Counted from the first letter of the stretch, positions 17,877 through 28,253 are shown. The stretch: DNA of 64,000 bases from Thiobacillus sp. (GCF_018780105.1 NZ_JADMKC010000012.1:21084-85083); one strand, 5' to 3'. Program-made: numbers and translations. The notes: a model not told the origin generated them from the letters alone.

Positions 17877-17967
17877 ACAAAATTCCCTCTCTCTCAATGG
17901 TGGGCCGCCTTACTCTGCATTCGAGCCTCCCGCAGCAAGCGGCGTCGGCTCAATTTGAACGTTGGGC
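17872..17967 (+). other. attC-like site 2 (degenerate)
   Basis: The right core GTTGGGC (17961-17967) is canonical. The left inverse core ATTAAAC (17872-17878) matches GTTAGCT only partly. The 96-base length fits. The site is supported mainly by its position between two short genes. Confidence 0.5.
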
Positions 17968-17973
17968 AGCGAA

Positions 17974-18351
17974 ATGAGGCTACTCCCTTCTCAGACGGAC
18001 AAAATATCGCTCATCTCATTTGGGGAGGAGGCGTGCGCGATGCTCAAGGGGCACGATTACTTAGGGTTGGCAGATCGTTTTGGCTATGCGCTCGCATATG
18101 ATCGTGAGCCCGCTGCAGCTATCGAAGCCGATTTTTTAGTGGCCACAGCATCGCCACATAAAGTAATGCCCGGCGAGCAACAATCAGTTGTGGTTAAATA
18201 TTTTCAACCAAACAGCACATGCTTGATTGCGGTAGTGGAGTGTACGGTGCCTGTCGCAGAAGGGGCCGCCGTCTTTCTTGAACTCATCGTCGGTGGGGAG
18301 GGTGAAGAGAAACACATTACAGTGGAGGACATCTGCGGTGTCATTGCATAG
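17974..18351 (+). CDS. Hypothetical protein in cassette 3
   Basis: This 125-residue acidic soluble protein starts seven bases after the core GTTGGGC. It begins MRLLPSQTDKISLISFGEEA and contains HKVMPGEQQSVVVKYFQPNS. No domain is recognised. Its TAG stop directly precedes the ACCCAAC of the next attC-like site. It looks like a typical orphan cassette gene. Confidence 0.75.
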   Translation: MRLLPSQTDKISLISFGEEACAMLKGHDYLGLADRFGYALAYDREPAAAIEADFLVATASPHKVMPGEQQSVVVKYFQPNSTCLIAVVECTVPVAEGAAVFLELIVGGEGEEKHITVEDICGVIA

Positions 18352-18476
18352 ACCCAACAAATCATTCCAGCGGACGGTGGGTCGGCTTCGCATTGTTTTT
18401 TATTGCGAAGCCGACCCCTTTAGTTGCGATATTAATAAATGTCCGGATCCATGGGTCTCTTGAATAACTGTTAGAG
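18352..18476 (+). other. attC-like site 3
   Basis: ACCCAAC (18352-18358) is the near-complement of the GTTGGGC that opens this cassette. The right core GTTAGAG is at 18470-18476. Between them lies a hairpin with the 12-base arms GTCGGCTTCGCA and TGCGAAGCCGAC. Total length is 125 bases, within the attC range. Confidence 0.65.
18376..18425 (+). repeat. Hairpin repeat, copy 2 of 3
   Basis: This is the best-preserved copy. It has a perfect 12-base stem with an 11-base T-rich loop and ends in CCCTTTAGTT. It forms the variable terminal part of attC-like site 3. Confidence 0.65.
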
Positions 18477-18600
18477 CCAATCGGAAACTCCTATGACACA
18501 AGTAAGCCAGGAACCGCAATCCATATTTCCAAACAAAAAGGCTCCTGTTTTCATCTCAAAATCAATACTTCAACCATCGACTAAAACAGGAACACACAAT

Positions 18601-19326
18601 ATGAAATTTCTAGGAATCCTATTTTTTACTACCCTATCATTGCCACTTACAGCAGTTGCATGTCCTATCGGCATGCAATTCAACGGGAACGGTTGCAGCC
18701 CTCCGTATGAATATACCGGCTGGGACTTGATGCGTGACCGTCGGGCTGCCATTGATGCCATGGGCTCCGACACACTTTATAAAAACAACTACGCAAATGC
18801 ACTACCTCCTGAGGAATTTAAAAGATTGGAAGCGCTCAGGAAACGGGTAGAAAAAGAAAAAGAGGACAAAAAACAAGCGCATGCAAAAGGTGTCTGGGAT
18901 TTTGGTTCCATATCCACACCTGAAGGGAATCTGTGCGCGGCGGTGTTTTCCAAATACAGTTACGAGTACAAGGAATACAAGCCCGAGCACGGGGGACTTG
19001 TGACGGTCATGGGGTTCCAAAACCCCAAACCAGATGCGTGGCTAATTTTTCATGGCGTGGGGCTGCCCAAGTCAAAAGACGTGACCAAGCTGAAAATCAC
19101 CCTCCAGCAGGATGATGAACCAGCCCAAACCCTCCAGGTATTCAATTACATGGAATCAAGGGAGATTGGCACGATTCTGTTTGCCGTCCCCGGACTAACT
19201 GCGATGCTGAACGGGATGAGTGACAAGCAAAGATTCAGGTTGTCAGATAACGGGAAAATGCTATTGGATATCGAATGGCACAGCGCCGCACCGGTAATCG
19301 AGAAACTTAAGCAGTGTGCAAAATAG
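18601..19326 (+). CDS. Exported hypothetical protein in cassette 4
   Basis: The 241-residue protein has a clear signal peptide (MKFLGILFFTTLSLPLTAVA, then Cys-Pro). It continues with a Cys-containing segment, a charged coiled-coil-like stretch (RLEALRKRVEKEKEDKKQAH), and a beta-rich C-terminal half. An ATG at 18493 is in frame, but it would put 36 polar residues before the signal peptide, so 18601 is preferred. It is periplasmic and of unknown family. The gene is AT-richer than the nif genes. Confidence 0.75.
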   Translation: MKFLGILFFTTLSLPLTAVACPIGMQFNGNGCSPPYEYTGWDLMRDRRAAIDAMGSDTLYKNNYANALPPEEFKRLEALRKRVEKEKEDKKQAHAKGVWDFGSISTPEGNLCAAVFSKYSYEYKEYKPEHGGLVTVMGFQNPKPDAWLIFHGVGLPKSKDVTKLKITLQQDDEPAQTLQVFNYMESREIGTILFAVPGLTAMLNGMSDKQRFRLSDNGKMLLDIEWHSAAPVIEKLKQCAK

Positions 19327-19376
19327 CGCGGCGACACAAGAAGAGGTTGTTATTCGACATGGCTCCGCGCGCCCAG

Positions 19377-19433
19377 CTCTAACAACTCATTCAAGCGGGA
19401 CGTTTAGCGGCGCCCCTTAATTCAACGTTGGGT
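19377..19433 (+). other. attC-like site 4
   Basis: CTCTAAC (19377-19383) is the exact reverse complement of the GTTAGAG that opens cassette 4. The site continues AACTCATTCAAGCGGGACG and ends CAACGTTGGGT (core 19427-19433). At 57 bases with these boxes, it is the most classical attC of the row. Confidence 0.75.
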
Positions 19434-19476
19434 TGGTACGCATTGCTTTTTTGTTACGAAACTGACCCCTTTAAGT
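19427..19476 (+). repeat. Hairpin repeat, copy 3 of 3
   Basis: GTTGGGTTGGTACGCATTGC, a T-rich loop and TTACGAAACTGACCCCTTT repeat the pattern of copies 1 and 2 with imperfect arms. Confidence 0.55.
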
Positions 19477-19510
19477 TGGTTTTCTCTGCCACCTCAACGG
19501 AGTTTTCCAG

Positions 19511-20080
19511 TTGACCGAATCACCCCCCACCCGCAGCGACGGTGCGACCGTCGTCATCACCCACCGAGTCCGCAGTGACAAGCACGCCGAGTATGAGCGC
19601 TGGCTGGAGGAGATCGCACCCCTTTGTCGGGCGTCGCTGGGCCACTTGGACTGGCACATCGTGCGCCCGATTCCAGGTGTCACAGAGACCTACACCGTGA
19701 TCATCCGGTTCGATACGACAGCGCATCTCAAGCACTGGATGGAGTCGAGTGAGCGCGATCGGCTCATCGAGAAGGTTCAGCCGTTGTTTGTCGGCGCCGA
19801 TGACTTCTACATAAGCAGTGGTCTTGATTTTTGGTTCACTCCGGCGGGCGCCAAAGCGAAGCTGCCCGTGCGGTGGAAGCAGTACCTGCTCACGTGGTCG
19901 GCCATTTACCCGCTGGCACTTGGCGTACCTTTTGCCGTCTCCCCGGTACTTCGGCTCGTCGGGGCTCCCGCAAGCCTGCCACTCACCACACTTGCGGTCA
20001 CCGCCGTTGTGGTCTTCCTGATGGTTTACGTGGTCATGCCACGCTATACCCGTCTGGTGCAGCGGTGGCTATTCACGTAG
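19511..20080 (+). CDS. Antibiotic-biosynthesis-monooxygenase (ABM) domain protein with C-terminal membrane anchor
   Basis: The 189-residue protein has an ABM ferredoxin-like fold domain at residues 1-95 (VVITHRVRSDKHAEYERWLE, ETYTVIIRFDTTAHLKHW). It is followed by two or three hydrophobic helices that anchor it in the inner membrane. The start is TTG at 19511, with ACGGAG nine bases upstream; no ATG is available. It follows attC-like site 4 and may be the last cassette, but no attC is seen after it. Confidence 0.8.
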   Translation: MTESPPTRSDGATVVITHRVRSDKHAEYERWLEEIAPLCRASLGHLDWHIVRPIPGVTETYTVIIRFDTTAHLKHWMESSERDRLIEKVQPLFVGADDFYISSGLDFWFTPAGAKAKLPVRWKQYLLTWSAIYPLALGVPFAVSPVLRLVGAPASLPLTTLAVTAVVVFLMVYVVMPRYTRLVQRWLFT

Positions 20081-20095
20081 CCGTGCGGCCTGACC

Positions 20096-20680
20096 TCAAG
20101 CGAAGTTCGCTTCCGCAAACTTCCAGTTCACCAGATTGTTGAGGAAGGTCTCAACGAACTTGGGACGCATATTGCGATAGTCGATGTAGTAGGCGTGCTC
20201 CCACACGTCGACGCACAGCAGGGCCTTGTCGCCGGTGGTCAGCGGGGTGCCGGCGGCGCCCATGTTGACGATGTCGACCGAACCGTCGGCCTTTTTCACC
20301 AGCCAGGTCCAGCCGGAACCGAAGTTGCCGACGGCGCTGGTCTGGAACGCGGTCTTGAACGCATCGAAGCTGCCCCACTTGGCGTTGATGGCATCCGCCA
20401 GCGCGCCGCTGGGTGCGCCGCCGCCGTTGGGCGTCAGGCAGTTCCAGAAGAAGGTGTGGTTCCACACCTGGGCGGAATTGTTGTAGACGCCGCCGGCAGG
20501 CGCGCTCTTGATGATGTCCTCAAGCGACTTGCTCTCGAAGTCGGTTCCCTTGATCAGGTTGTTGAGGTTGGTGACGTAGGCCTGATGGTGCTTGGCGTAG
20601 TGGTATTCGAAGGTTTCCTTGGACATGTGCGGTGCGAGCGCATCCATGGCAAAGGGCAGTGCGGGCAAGGTGTGTTCCAT
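20096..20680 (-). CDS. sodB: Fe-superoxide dismutase
   Basis: This 194-residue protein is the size of Fe-SOD monomers. Metal ligands are in YHYAKHHQAYV (first His), NHTFFW (second His) and DVWEHAYYIDY (Asp and His). The QVWNHTFFWNCLTPNGGG pattern favours the iron type. Start is the ATG at 20680, after an in-frame but unlikely upstream ATG. It lies 86 bases downstream of the haemoglobin gene in the same direction, so it may belong to the NifA-controlled transcript that starts near 21880. Confidence 0.93.
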   Translation of the reverse strand: MEHTLPALPFAMDALAPHMSKETFEYHYAKHHQAYVTNLNNLIKGTDFESKSLEDIIKSAPAGGVYNNSAQVWNHTFFWNCLTPNGGGAPSGALADAINAKWGSFDAFKTAFQTSAVGNFGSGWTWLVKKADGSVDIVNMGAAGTPLTTGDKALLCVDVWEHAYYIDYRNMRPKFVETFLNNLVNWKFAEANFA

Positions 20681-20766
20681 GAGGCTTTCCTGGGAATGAA
20701 TAAACAAGAGGGACTGCTGCTACCAGCCGATTGAGGAATGAGGCCAGCCCGCAGAAGGGCGTGACG

Positions 20767-21168
20767 TTACTCCTGCCGGTTGCGCATGAAATCGGCCGTC
20801 TTGAAAAAGGCGTGCTGCAGTTGCATCCGCAGGTCGTCTTCCAGCCCGACATCCTGCATGGCGCGCACCATGCAGCCCATCCATTGATCCCGCTCGCTGA
20901 TGCCGATGGAGAAGGGCGCGTGGCGGCGGCGCAGGATAGGCTGGCCGACGTGGTCGGCGAACAGTTTGGGTCCGCCCATCCACTCGCTCAAAAACCAGAA
21001 CAGTTTGTTGCGCGATTCGCTCAGGTCTTCGGGGTGCAGTTTGCGGATGCCGTAGTAATCCGGGTCTTCGTCCATCAGGTCGTAGAAGCGGTCTACCAGT
21101 ACGCGCACGCCCTGAGCTTCGCCGATACGACCGTAATGGGGGTTTGCGTTGACGATCTCGGGGTGCAT
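20767..21168 (-). CDS. Truncated haemoglobin, group II (GlbO-like)
   Basis: The 133-residue protein carries the group II pattern: helix B tyrosine in RFYDLMDEDP, proximal histidine in RRRHAPFSIG, and the G8 tryptophan in RDQWMGCM. Such globins bind O2 with high affinity or handle NO. ATG at 21168 is chosen because the family begins near here. It is the second gene after a sigma-54/NifA promoter, so scavenging of oxygen or NO around nitrogenase is the likely role (inference). Confidence 0.92.
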   Translation of the reverse strand: MHPEIVNANPHYGRIGEAQGVRVLVDRFYDLMDEDPDYYGIRKLHPEDLSESRNKLFWFLSEWMGGPKLFADHVGQPILRRRHAPFSIGISERDQWMGCMVRAMQDVGLEDDLRMQLQHAFFKTADFMRNRQE

Positions 21169-21252
21169 GGTGACGGCCTCCTGGTTTGCGAATGGGCGCT
21201 GCGGGGTTTGCCGCAGGCGCCGATGGCGACGCTGCGGCAAGCGGACAAACGC

Positions 21253-21843
21253 TTAAACCGGCCGGCCTTCGTTGGGGTTGCGCACCGGGCCCATCCGGCT
21301 CAGGCCTTCTTCGTAACTCATGGTGGGGAAGGTGCCGGAAAACTTCATCGCGCTGTCGGCGATCTTGTTGACCTTGCCGGCGGTATCCAGGCGCTTGAGA
21401 TCGATGCGCTCGAGGTAGAGCAGGTCGAGCATCTCGTTGTAGACGGTGGCTTCGGAGATCGGCAACACATAGAAGGTCGCGTCGTTGTACGGCACCTGAT
21501 AGCGCGTGGAGAGGTCGATGTTGTCGCAGAACAGGAAGTACTTGCCGTCCGGCGTCAGGGTGGGGCCCATCGCTTCGGCCAGCGGCTTGAGCGATTCGAA
21601 GGACAGCAGGTAGGCCGCCATGAAGTCGATGCCGGACTTGCCTTCCTGCGCCACGGCGATTACCTGGTCGGCGGTCAGTTCGGGCGGGCGGGCTTCGTCG
21701 GCAAACTGCGGCGCGAACTTGATGGCGATTTCGCCACGGAAGCCAAAGCGGCCGGTCTCACCGGTGGCAGCTTTGAATACCGGATTCTGCAGGCGCTTTT
21801 CAGCTTCGAGTTGTTTGAAGGCGGTCTGGTCTAGCGTGGTCAT
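21253..21843 (-). CDS. Hypothetical protein, first gene of the NifA-controlled globin operon
   Basis: The 196-residue soluble protein is not recognised. It contains TGRFGFRGEIAIKFAPQFAD near the start, FDNIDLSTRY-like text in the middle (FLFCDNIDLSTRYQVPYND), and ends in a Pro/Asn-rich tail. No metal motif is evident. It stands directly behind the sigma-54 promoter at 21891-21906, with the globin 84 bases downstream. It may cooperate with the globin or protect nitrogenase. Confidence 0.8.
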   Translation of the reverse strand: MTTLDQTAFKQLEAEKRLQNPVFKAATGETGRFGFRGEIAIKFAPQFADEARPPELTADQVIAVAQEGKSGIDFMAAYLLSFESLKPLAEAMGPTLTPDGKYFLFCDNIDLSTRYQVPYNDATFYVLPISEATVYNEMLDLLYLERIDLKRLDTAGKVNKIADSAMKFSGTFPTMSYEEGLSRMGPVRNPNEGRPV

Positions 21844-21890
21844 GGCGGGCTCTTTGCTAACGTTGAAGGAAATAGGTTCAAACCTGTTCC

Positions 21891-21906
21891 AGCAAAACTG
21901 GTGCCA
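21891..21906 (-). promoter_or_regulatory. Sigma-54 promoter of the globin operon
   Basis: Read on the minus strand this is TGGCACCAGTTTTGCT, a perfect TGGCAC-N5-TTGC. The first gene starts 47 bases downstream. Confidence 0.9.
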
Positions 21907-21973
21907 GCAAGCGATGCGGATTCAAGTCAATGATATTTCGATATAAATAGCGAAATTGGCGGCATAGGGCGCA

Positions 21974-21989
21974 TGTCGCGAATGCGACA
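21974..21989. promoter_or_regulatory. NifA UAS for the globin operon
   Basis: TGTCGCGAATGCGACA is a near-perfect palindrome of the form TGT-N10-ACA. It lies 67 bases upstream of the -24 element at 21906. Confidence 0.88.
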
Positions 21990-22149
21990 AAGGCTGCATT
22001 TTGCAGGGCGCAAACCGGCAAATGCGTCTCGCGCTCGAGCCCGTCGAACGGGTTCGCCGTTGTGTGGTCGGTGGGCGCGTAGCAGCCGTTCGCAGCTGCG
22101 CCGGTCGTGTGCTGAAAACCGACACGCGTCGGGAAAACCGCTGCGGGTT

Positions 22150-22165
22150 TGTCGCAAAACAAACA
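22150..22165. promoter_or_regulatory. NifA UAS for the isc operon
   Basis: TGTCGCAAAACAAACA fits TGT-N10-ACA and lies 78 bases before the -24 box at 22244. Confidence 0.85.
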
Positions 22166-22243
22166 AAGCCTACACAGCAAAACACGCCGCCACTGGGTGT
22201 TTTAGTTGCGTCTATTCAATGGCTTATATGGATTTTTCAGACG

Positions 22244-22259
22244 TGGCACATGAGTTGCT
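22244..22259 (+). promoter_or_regulatory. Sigma-54 promoter of the isc operon
   Basis: TGGCACATGAGTTGCT matches TGGCAC-N5-TTGC exactly. It lies 68 bases upstream of the iscS start codon. Confidence 0.92.
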
Positions 22260-22327
22260 TTTAGTCAGGCATGAGCGGCGGTGCCCGACACCGTCATCCA
22301 ACGCAAGCCAACCCGAGCGAGACGTTC

Positions 22328-23539
22328 ATGCCCACGTTGCCCATTTATCTCGATTACTCCGCGACCACGCCGATCGACCCGCGCGTGGCGGAAATCATGA
22401 TTCCCTATCTGACGGAAAAATTCGGCAACCCGGCCTCGCGTTCGCACGCGTTCGGCTGGGATGCCGATCAGGCGGTGGAACGGGCGCGCGAGGAAGTGGC
22501 AGGTCTGGTGAATTGCGATCCGAAGGAAATCGTCTGGACCTCGGGCGCCACCGAATCGGACAACCTCGCCATCAAGGGCGCGGCGCAGTTTTACAAGGGC
22601 AAGGGCAAGCATCTGATTACTGTGCGCACCGAACACAAGGCCGTGCTCGACCCGATGCGCGAACTGGAACGGCAGGGCTTCGAGGTCACGTATCTCGATC
22701 CCGAACCCAACGGCCTGCTCGATCTGGACAAGTTCCGCGCGGCGATACGCGCCGATACGATTCTTGCCTCGGTCATGCACGTGAACAACGAAATCGGCGT
22801 GATCCAGGACATCGAGACCATCGGTGAAATCTGCCGCGGCAAGGGCGTGCTGTTCCATGTGGATGCCGCGCAGTCCACCGGCAAGGCGCCGATCGATCTC
22901 GCCCGCCTCAAGGTGGATCTGATGTCCTTCTCCGCCCACAAGACCTACGGCCCCAAAGGCATCGGCGCGCTGTACGTGCGCCGCAAACCGCGCATCCGGC
23001 TGGAAGCGCAAATGCACGGCGGCGGTCACGAGCGCGGCATGCGCTCCGGCACGCTGGCGACGCACCAGATCGTCGGCATGGGCGCGGCCTTCCGCATCGC
23101 GGCCGAGGAAATGGCCACCGAAAACGAACGCATCCGCTGCCTGCGCGACAAGCTGTGGGCCGGCGTCAGCACGCTGGACGAAGTGCACCTCAACGGCGAC
23201 ATGCAGCAGCGCGTGCCGCACAACCTGAACGCCAGCTTCAATTTCGTCGAGGGCGAATCGCTGATGATGGCGATCAAGGACCTCGCAGTCTCCAGCGGCT
23301 CGGCCTGCACCTCGGCCAGCCTGGAACCCTCGTACGTGCTGAAGGCGCTGGGCCGCAACGACGAACTGGCGCACAGCTCGATCCGCTTTTCCATCGGCCG
23401 TTTCACCACCGAGCAGGATATCGATTTCGCCGTGCAGTTGCTCCACAAACACGTGGGCAAGCTGCGCGATCTGTCGCCGTTGTGGGATATGCACCGCGCC
23501 GGCATCGATCTGAATTCAGTGCAATGGGCTGCTCACTGA
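22328..23539 (+). CDS. iscS: Cysteine desulfurase, IscS type
   Basis: The 403-residue PLP enzyme is full length for IscS. It has [18 protein letters not shown] for the cofactor aspartate, [12 protein letters not shown] with the Schiff-base lysine, and the long catalytic loop [20 protein letters not shown] with the persulfide cysteine. The C-terminus SPLWDM...WAAH is the IscU-docking tail typical of IscS rather than NifS. It supplies sulfur to IscU. The NifA-type promoter in front makes this a nitrogen-fixation copy. Confidence 0.95.
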   Translation: MPTLPIYLDYSATTPIDPRVAEIMIPYLTEKFGNPASRSHAFGWDADQAVERAREEVAGLVNCDPKEIVWTSGATESDNLAIKGAAQFYKGKGKHLITVRTEHKAVLDPMRELERQGFEVTYLDPEPNGLLDLDKFRAAIRADTILASVMHVNNEIGVIQDIETIGEICRGKGVLFHVDAAQSTGKAPIDLARLKVDLMSFSAHKTYGPKGIGALYVRRKPRIRLEAQMHGGGHERGMRSGTLATHQIVGMGAAFRIAAEEMATENERIRCLRDKLWAGVSTLDEVHLNGDMQQRVPHNLNASFNFVEGESLMMAIKDLAVSSGSACTSASLEPSYVLKALGRNDELAHSSIRFSIGRFTTEQDIDFAVQLLHKHVGKLRDLSPLWDMHRAGIDLNSVQWAAH

Positions 23540-23563
23540 GCGCCGCACACCAAGGAGAGTCAC

Positions 23564-23986
23564 ATGTCTTACAGCGACAAGGTTCTGGACCATTATGAAA
23601 ATCCCCGCAACGTCGGCGCGCTCGAGGCGAACGACGCTTCGGTGGGCACCGGCATGGTGGGCGCACCGGCCTGCGGCGACGTGATGAAGCTGCAAATCAA
23701 GGTGAACGACGCCGGCATCATCGAGGAAGCGCGCTTCAAGACCTACGGCTGCGGCTCGGCCATCGCCTCCAGTTCGCTGGTGACCGAATGGGTCAAGGGC
23801 AAGACGCTGGATCAGGCGCTGGCGATCAAGAACACGGCGATTGCCGAAGAGCTGGCGCTGCCGCCGGTCAAGATCCACTGCTCGATTCTGGCCGAGGACG
23901 CGATCAAGGCCGCAGTCGCCGACTACCGCAACAAACACGAAGTCGTCAGCGCCGGCTATGCAGCCTGCGATCCGGCTGCCGCCTGA
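23564..23986 (+). CDS. iscU: Fe-S cluster scaffold IscU
   Basis: The 140-residue protein has cluster cysteines C37 (APACGD), C63 (YGCGSA) and C106 (HCS), plus the HscA-binding motif LPPVK at 99-103. It assembles [2Fe-2S] and [4Fe-4S] clusters from IscS sulfur. The extra C-terminal residues after VADYRNKHE (about 13) are unusual but not disruptive. In this window it stands in place of NifU. Confidence 0.96.
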   Translation: MSYSDKVLDHYENPRNVGALEANDASVGTGMVGAPACGDVMKLQIKVNDAGIIEEARFKTYGCGSAIASSSLVTEWVKGKTLDQALAIKNTAIAEELALPPVKIHCSILAEDAIKAAVADYRNKHEVVSAGYAACDPAAA

Positions 23987-24007
23987 ACCCCTGAAGGAGA
24001 ACGCACC

Positions 24008-24370
24008 ATGGACATGCAGACGACGGACATACAGACGACAGCCAGCGCCATCATCTTCACCGATGCGGCGGCAACCAAGGTCAAGGAAATCATCTTCGAC
24101 GAAGGCAATACCGCGCTCAAGCTGCGCGTCTCGGTCTCGGGCGGCGGCTGTTCTGGTTTCCAGTACGGCTTCAGCTTCGACGAGAACGGCACCGCGGACG
24201 ATACCGTGGTGGAGAACTGCGGCGTCACGCTGCTGGTCGATCCGATGAGCTACATGTACCTGATGGGCGCCGAGATCGACTACAAGGAAAGCCTCGAAGG
24301 CGCGCGCTTCGTGATCAACAACCCGAACGCCGTGTCGACCTGCGGCTGCGGCGAATCGTTTTCGGTGTAA
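24008..24370 (+). CDS. A-type Fe-S carrier, ErpA/IscA-like
   Basis: The 120-residue A-type carrier has all three cysteines: [12 protein letters not shown] and TCGCGESF. The FQYGF and [12 protein letters not shown] segments resemble ErpA more than IscA. It receives clusters from IscU and delivers them to apoproteins. AGGAGAACGCACC precedes its ATG. Confidence 0.92.
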   Translation: MDMQTTDIQTTASAIIFTDAAATKVKEIIFDEGNTALKLRVSVSGGGCSGFQYGFSFDENGTADDTVVENCGVTLLVDPMSYMYLMGAEIDYKESLEGARFVINNPNAVSTCGCGESFSV

Positions 24371-24381
24371 GGGAGCGGGAC

Positions 24382-24705
24382 ATGGCAATTACCCTTTCCG
24401 AAAGCGCCGCCAACCGGGTGCAGAAATTTCTCGACCAGCGCGGCAAGGGCGTCGGCCTGCGTCTCGGCGTACGCACCAGCGGCTGTTCCGGTATGGCCTA
24501 CACGCTCGAGTTCGTCGATGAAACCCTGCCCGACGACATCACGTTCGAGTCCTTCGGCGTCACCGTGCTGATCGATCCCAAGAGCCTGATCTTTCTGGAA
24601 GGCACCGAACTGGATTTCGTGCGCGAAGGGCTGAACGAAGGCTTCAAATTCAACAACCCCAATGTGAAGAATTCCTGCGGCTGCGGCGAAAGCTTCAACG
24701 TCTAG
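24382..24705 (+). CDS. iscA: A-type Fe-S carrier IscA
   Basis: The 107-residue protein is standard Isc[21 protein letters not shown] and [11 protein letters not shown] hold the three ligand cysteines. It follows the ErpA-like gene by 11 bases. Two different A-type carriers in one operon suggest division of labour between target proteins. Confidence 0.95.
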   Translation: MAITLSESAANRVQKFLDQRGKGVGLRLGVRTSGCSGMAYTLEFVDETLPDDITFESFGVTVLIDPKSLIFLEGTELDFVREGLNEGFKFNNPNVKNSCGCGESFNV

Positions 24706-24728
24706 CACGCTCATCCAGAGAGATCATC

Positions 24729-26597
<1,869 letters not shown>

Positions 26598-26598
26598 G

Positions 26599-26937
26599 AT
26601 GCCGCAAATCATCGTATTGCCCCACGCGACGCTGTGCCCCAATGGCGACGCGTTCGACGCGGCGAAGGGTGCCACCATTTGCGACAGCCTGCTGGCCGCC
26701 GGTATCGAGCTCGACCATGCCTGCGAGATGTCCTGCGCTTGCACCACCTGCCATGTCATCGTGCGCGAAGGGCAGGACTCGCTCAATCCCTGCACCGAAA
26801 TCGAAGACGATATGCTCGACAAGGCCTGGGGGTTGGAACCCCAGTCGCGCCTCGCCTGCCAGGCCATCGTCGATGCCACCGATCTGGTGATCGAGATCCC
26901 CAAATACTCGGTCAACATGGTCAAGGAAGGGCATTGA
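26599..26937 (+). CDS. fdx: [2Fe-2S] ferredoxin, isc type
   Basis: The 112-residue adrenodoxin-like ferredoxin has C42, C48 and C51 in HACEMSCACTTCHV and the fourth ligand in SRLACQAI. It supplies electrons for cluster assembly on IscU. It begins directly after the hscA stop, so it is translationally linked. Confidence 0.95.
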   Translation: MPQIIVLPHATLCPNGDAFDAAKGATICDSLLAAGIELDHACEMSCACTTCHVIVREGQDSLNPCTEIEDDMLDKAWGLEPQSRLACQAIVDATDLVIEIPKYSVNMVKEGH

Positions 26938-27017
26938 ACTGAAGGTTCCGGTTGCGCCGGAGACAGGCGCTCCGGCCATCGCGACAACAGGCTGACCGCC
27001 TTCTCCGGAGTCGACTC

Positions 27018-28133
27018 ATGCGCATTGGCATCCCCAAGGAAATCAAGGACCACGAATACCGCGTGGGTGTCACGCCTGCGGGCGTGAGCGCCCTCACGGC
27101 GCGCGGCCACGAAGTGCTGGTGGAAACCCTGGCGGGCGCGCGCATCGGCTTCGACGATGCGCAGTATGAAGCGGCCGGCGCGATGATCGCGGGGCGCAAC
27201 GAGGCCTACGGCTGCGACATGGTGATCAAGGTGAAGGAGCCGCAGCCGTCCGAGGTGGCGCTGCTGCGCGAGGGCCAGGTGCTGTTCTGTTATCTGCATC
27301 TGGCGCCCGAACCGGATCTGACACGCGAACTGCTGGCGCGCAAAGTGATCGGCATCGCCTACGAGACCGTGACCGATGCCCAGGGCATGCTGCCGCTGCT
27401 GATCCCCATGTCGGAGGTGGCCGGCCGCATCGCGGTGCAGGCGGGCGCCACTGCCCTGCAGATCGCCAACGGCGGCAGCGGCGTGCTGCTCGGCGGGGTG
27501 CCGGGCGTGGCGCCGGGCAGGGTGGTCATCCTCGGTGGCGGCGCGTCCGGACTCAACGCGGCCAAGATGGCGCTCGGTCTTGGCGCGGAAGTCACCGTGC
27601 TCGACATCAGTCTGGCGCGTCTGCGCTACCTCGACGATGTATTCGGCATGCGCGTCAAAACGCGTTTCTCGGAACCTGTCGCCATCGCCGAGCTCACGCG
27701 CGAAGCGGACCTGGTCATCGGCGCCGTGCTCGTTCCGGGCAAGCGCGCACCCCGCTTGCTGACGCGCGAGATGGTCAAGGCCATGCAGCCGGGTTCGGCG
27801 CTGGTGGACATTGCCATCGACCAGGGCGGCTGCGCCGAGACCTCACGTCCCACCACGCATTCCGCCCCCACGTATATCGAACACGGCGTGGTGCATTACT
27901 GCGTGACCAACATGCCGGGCGCCGCTGCGCGCACCGCCACGCTGGCGCTGACGCAGGCCACCTTGCCGCTGGCGCTGGAACTGGCCGACAAGGGTTACGC
28001 GCAGGCCTTGCGCGAACATCCGGGCCTGCGGGCAGGCCTCAACGTGTATCGCGGCCGGGTGACGCACCCCGCGGTTGCAGCCGATCTGGGGTATGCGCTG
28101 GAAGACTTTGCCGCGTTGGCGCTGGCTGCTTGA
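27018..28133 (+). CDS. ald: Alanine dehydrogenase
   Basis: The 371-residue protein is typical of NAD-dependent L-alanine dehydrogenases. MRIGIPKEIKDHEYRVGVTP holds the substrate-binding arginine and VKVKEPQPSE-type text the catalytic lysine (MVIKVKEPQPSE). The Rossmann loop is VVILGGGASGLNAAKMALGL. It interconverts pyruvate plus ammonia and alanine, giving a route for newly fixed ammonium. It lies 80 bases after fdx and before the nifV promoter. Confidence 0.95.
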   Translation: MRIGIPKEIKDHEYRVGVTPAGVSALTARGHEVLVETLAGARIGFDDAQYEAAGAMIAGRNEAYGCDMVIKVKEPQPSEVALLREGQVLFCYLHLAPEPDLTRELLARKVIGIAYETVTDAQGMLPLLIPMSEVAGRIAVQAGATALQIANGGSGVLLGGVPGVAPGRVVILGGGASGLNAAKMALGLGAEVTVLDISLARLRYLDDVFGMRVKTRFSEPVAIAELTREADLVIGAVLVPGKRAPRLLTREMVKAMQPGSALVDIAIDQGGCAETSRPTTHSAPTYIEHGVVHYCVTNMPGAAARTATLALTQATLPLALELADKGYAQALREHPGLRAGLNVYRGRVTHPAVAADLGYALEDFAALALAA

Positions 28134-28138
28134 GCGCT

Positions 28139-28154
28139 TGTCGCAATCCTTACA
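28139..28154. promoter_or_regulatory. NifA UAS for nifV
   Basis: TGTCGCAATCCTTACA matches TGT-N10-ACA and lies 83 bases before the -24 box. Confidence 0.87.
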
Positions 28155-28237
28155 AACCCCGACAAATGTCGTTTACGCGCCCTTGGCCGAATCGGCCGTT
28201 GACGGTTAAGCGACTGATTCAATAAAGAAAATCACCC

Positions 28238-28253
28238 TGGCACGCCGCTTGCT
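28238..28253 (+). promoter_or_regulatory. Sigma-54 promoter of nifV
   Basis: TGGCACGCCGCTTGCT is an exact match to the -24/-12 consensus, including the G after TGGCAC. It lies 36 bases before the nifV start. Confidence 0.94.

Larger units (their letters stand above)
21844..22327. other. Divergent NifA/sigma-54 control region
   Basis: This 484-base gene-free region separates the minus-strand globin operon from the plus-strand isc operon. It holds two UAS and two consensus -24/-12 promoters, one pair per direction, listed separately. Confidence 0.9.

Noticed and set aside
16560..19476. CRISPR array
   Set aside because: The repeats are few, unevenly spaced, divergent, and separated by genes; they fit attC-like sites rather than direct repeats with spacers.
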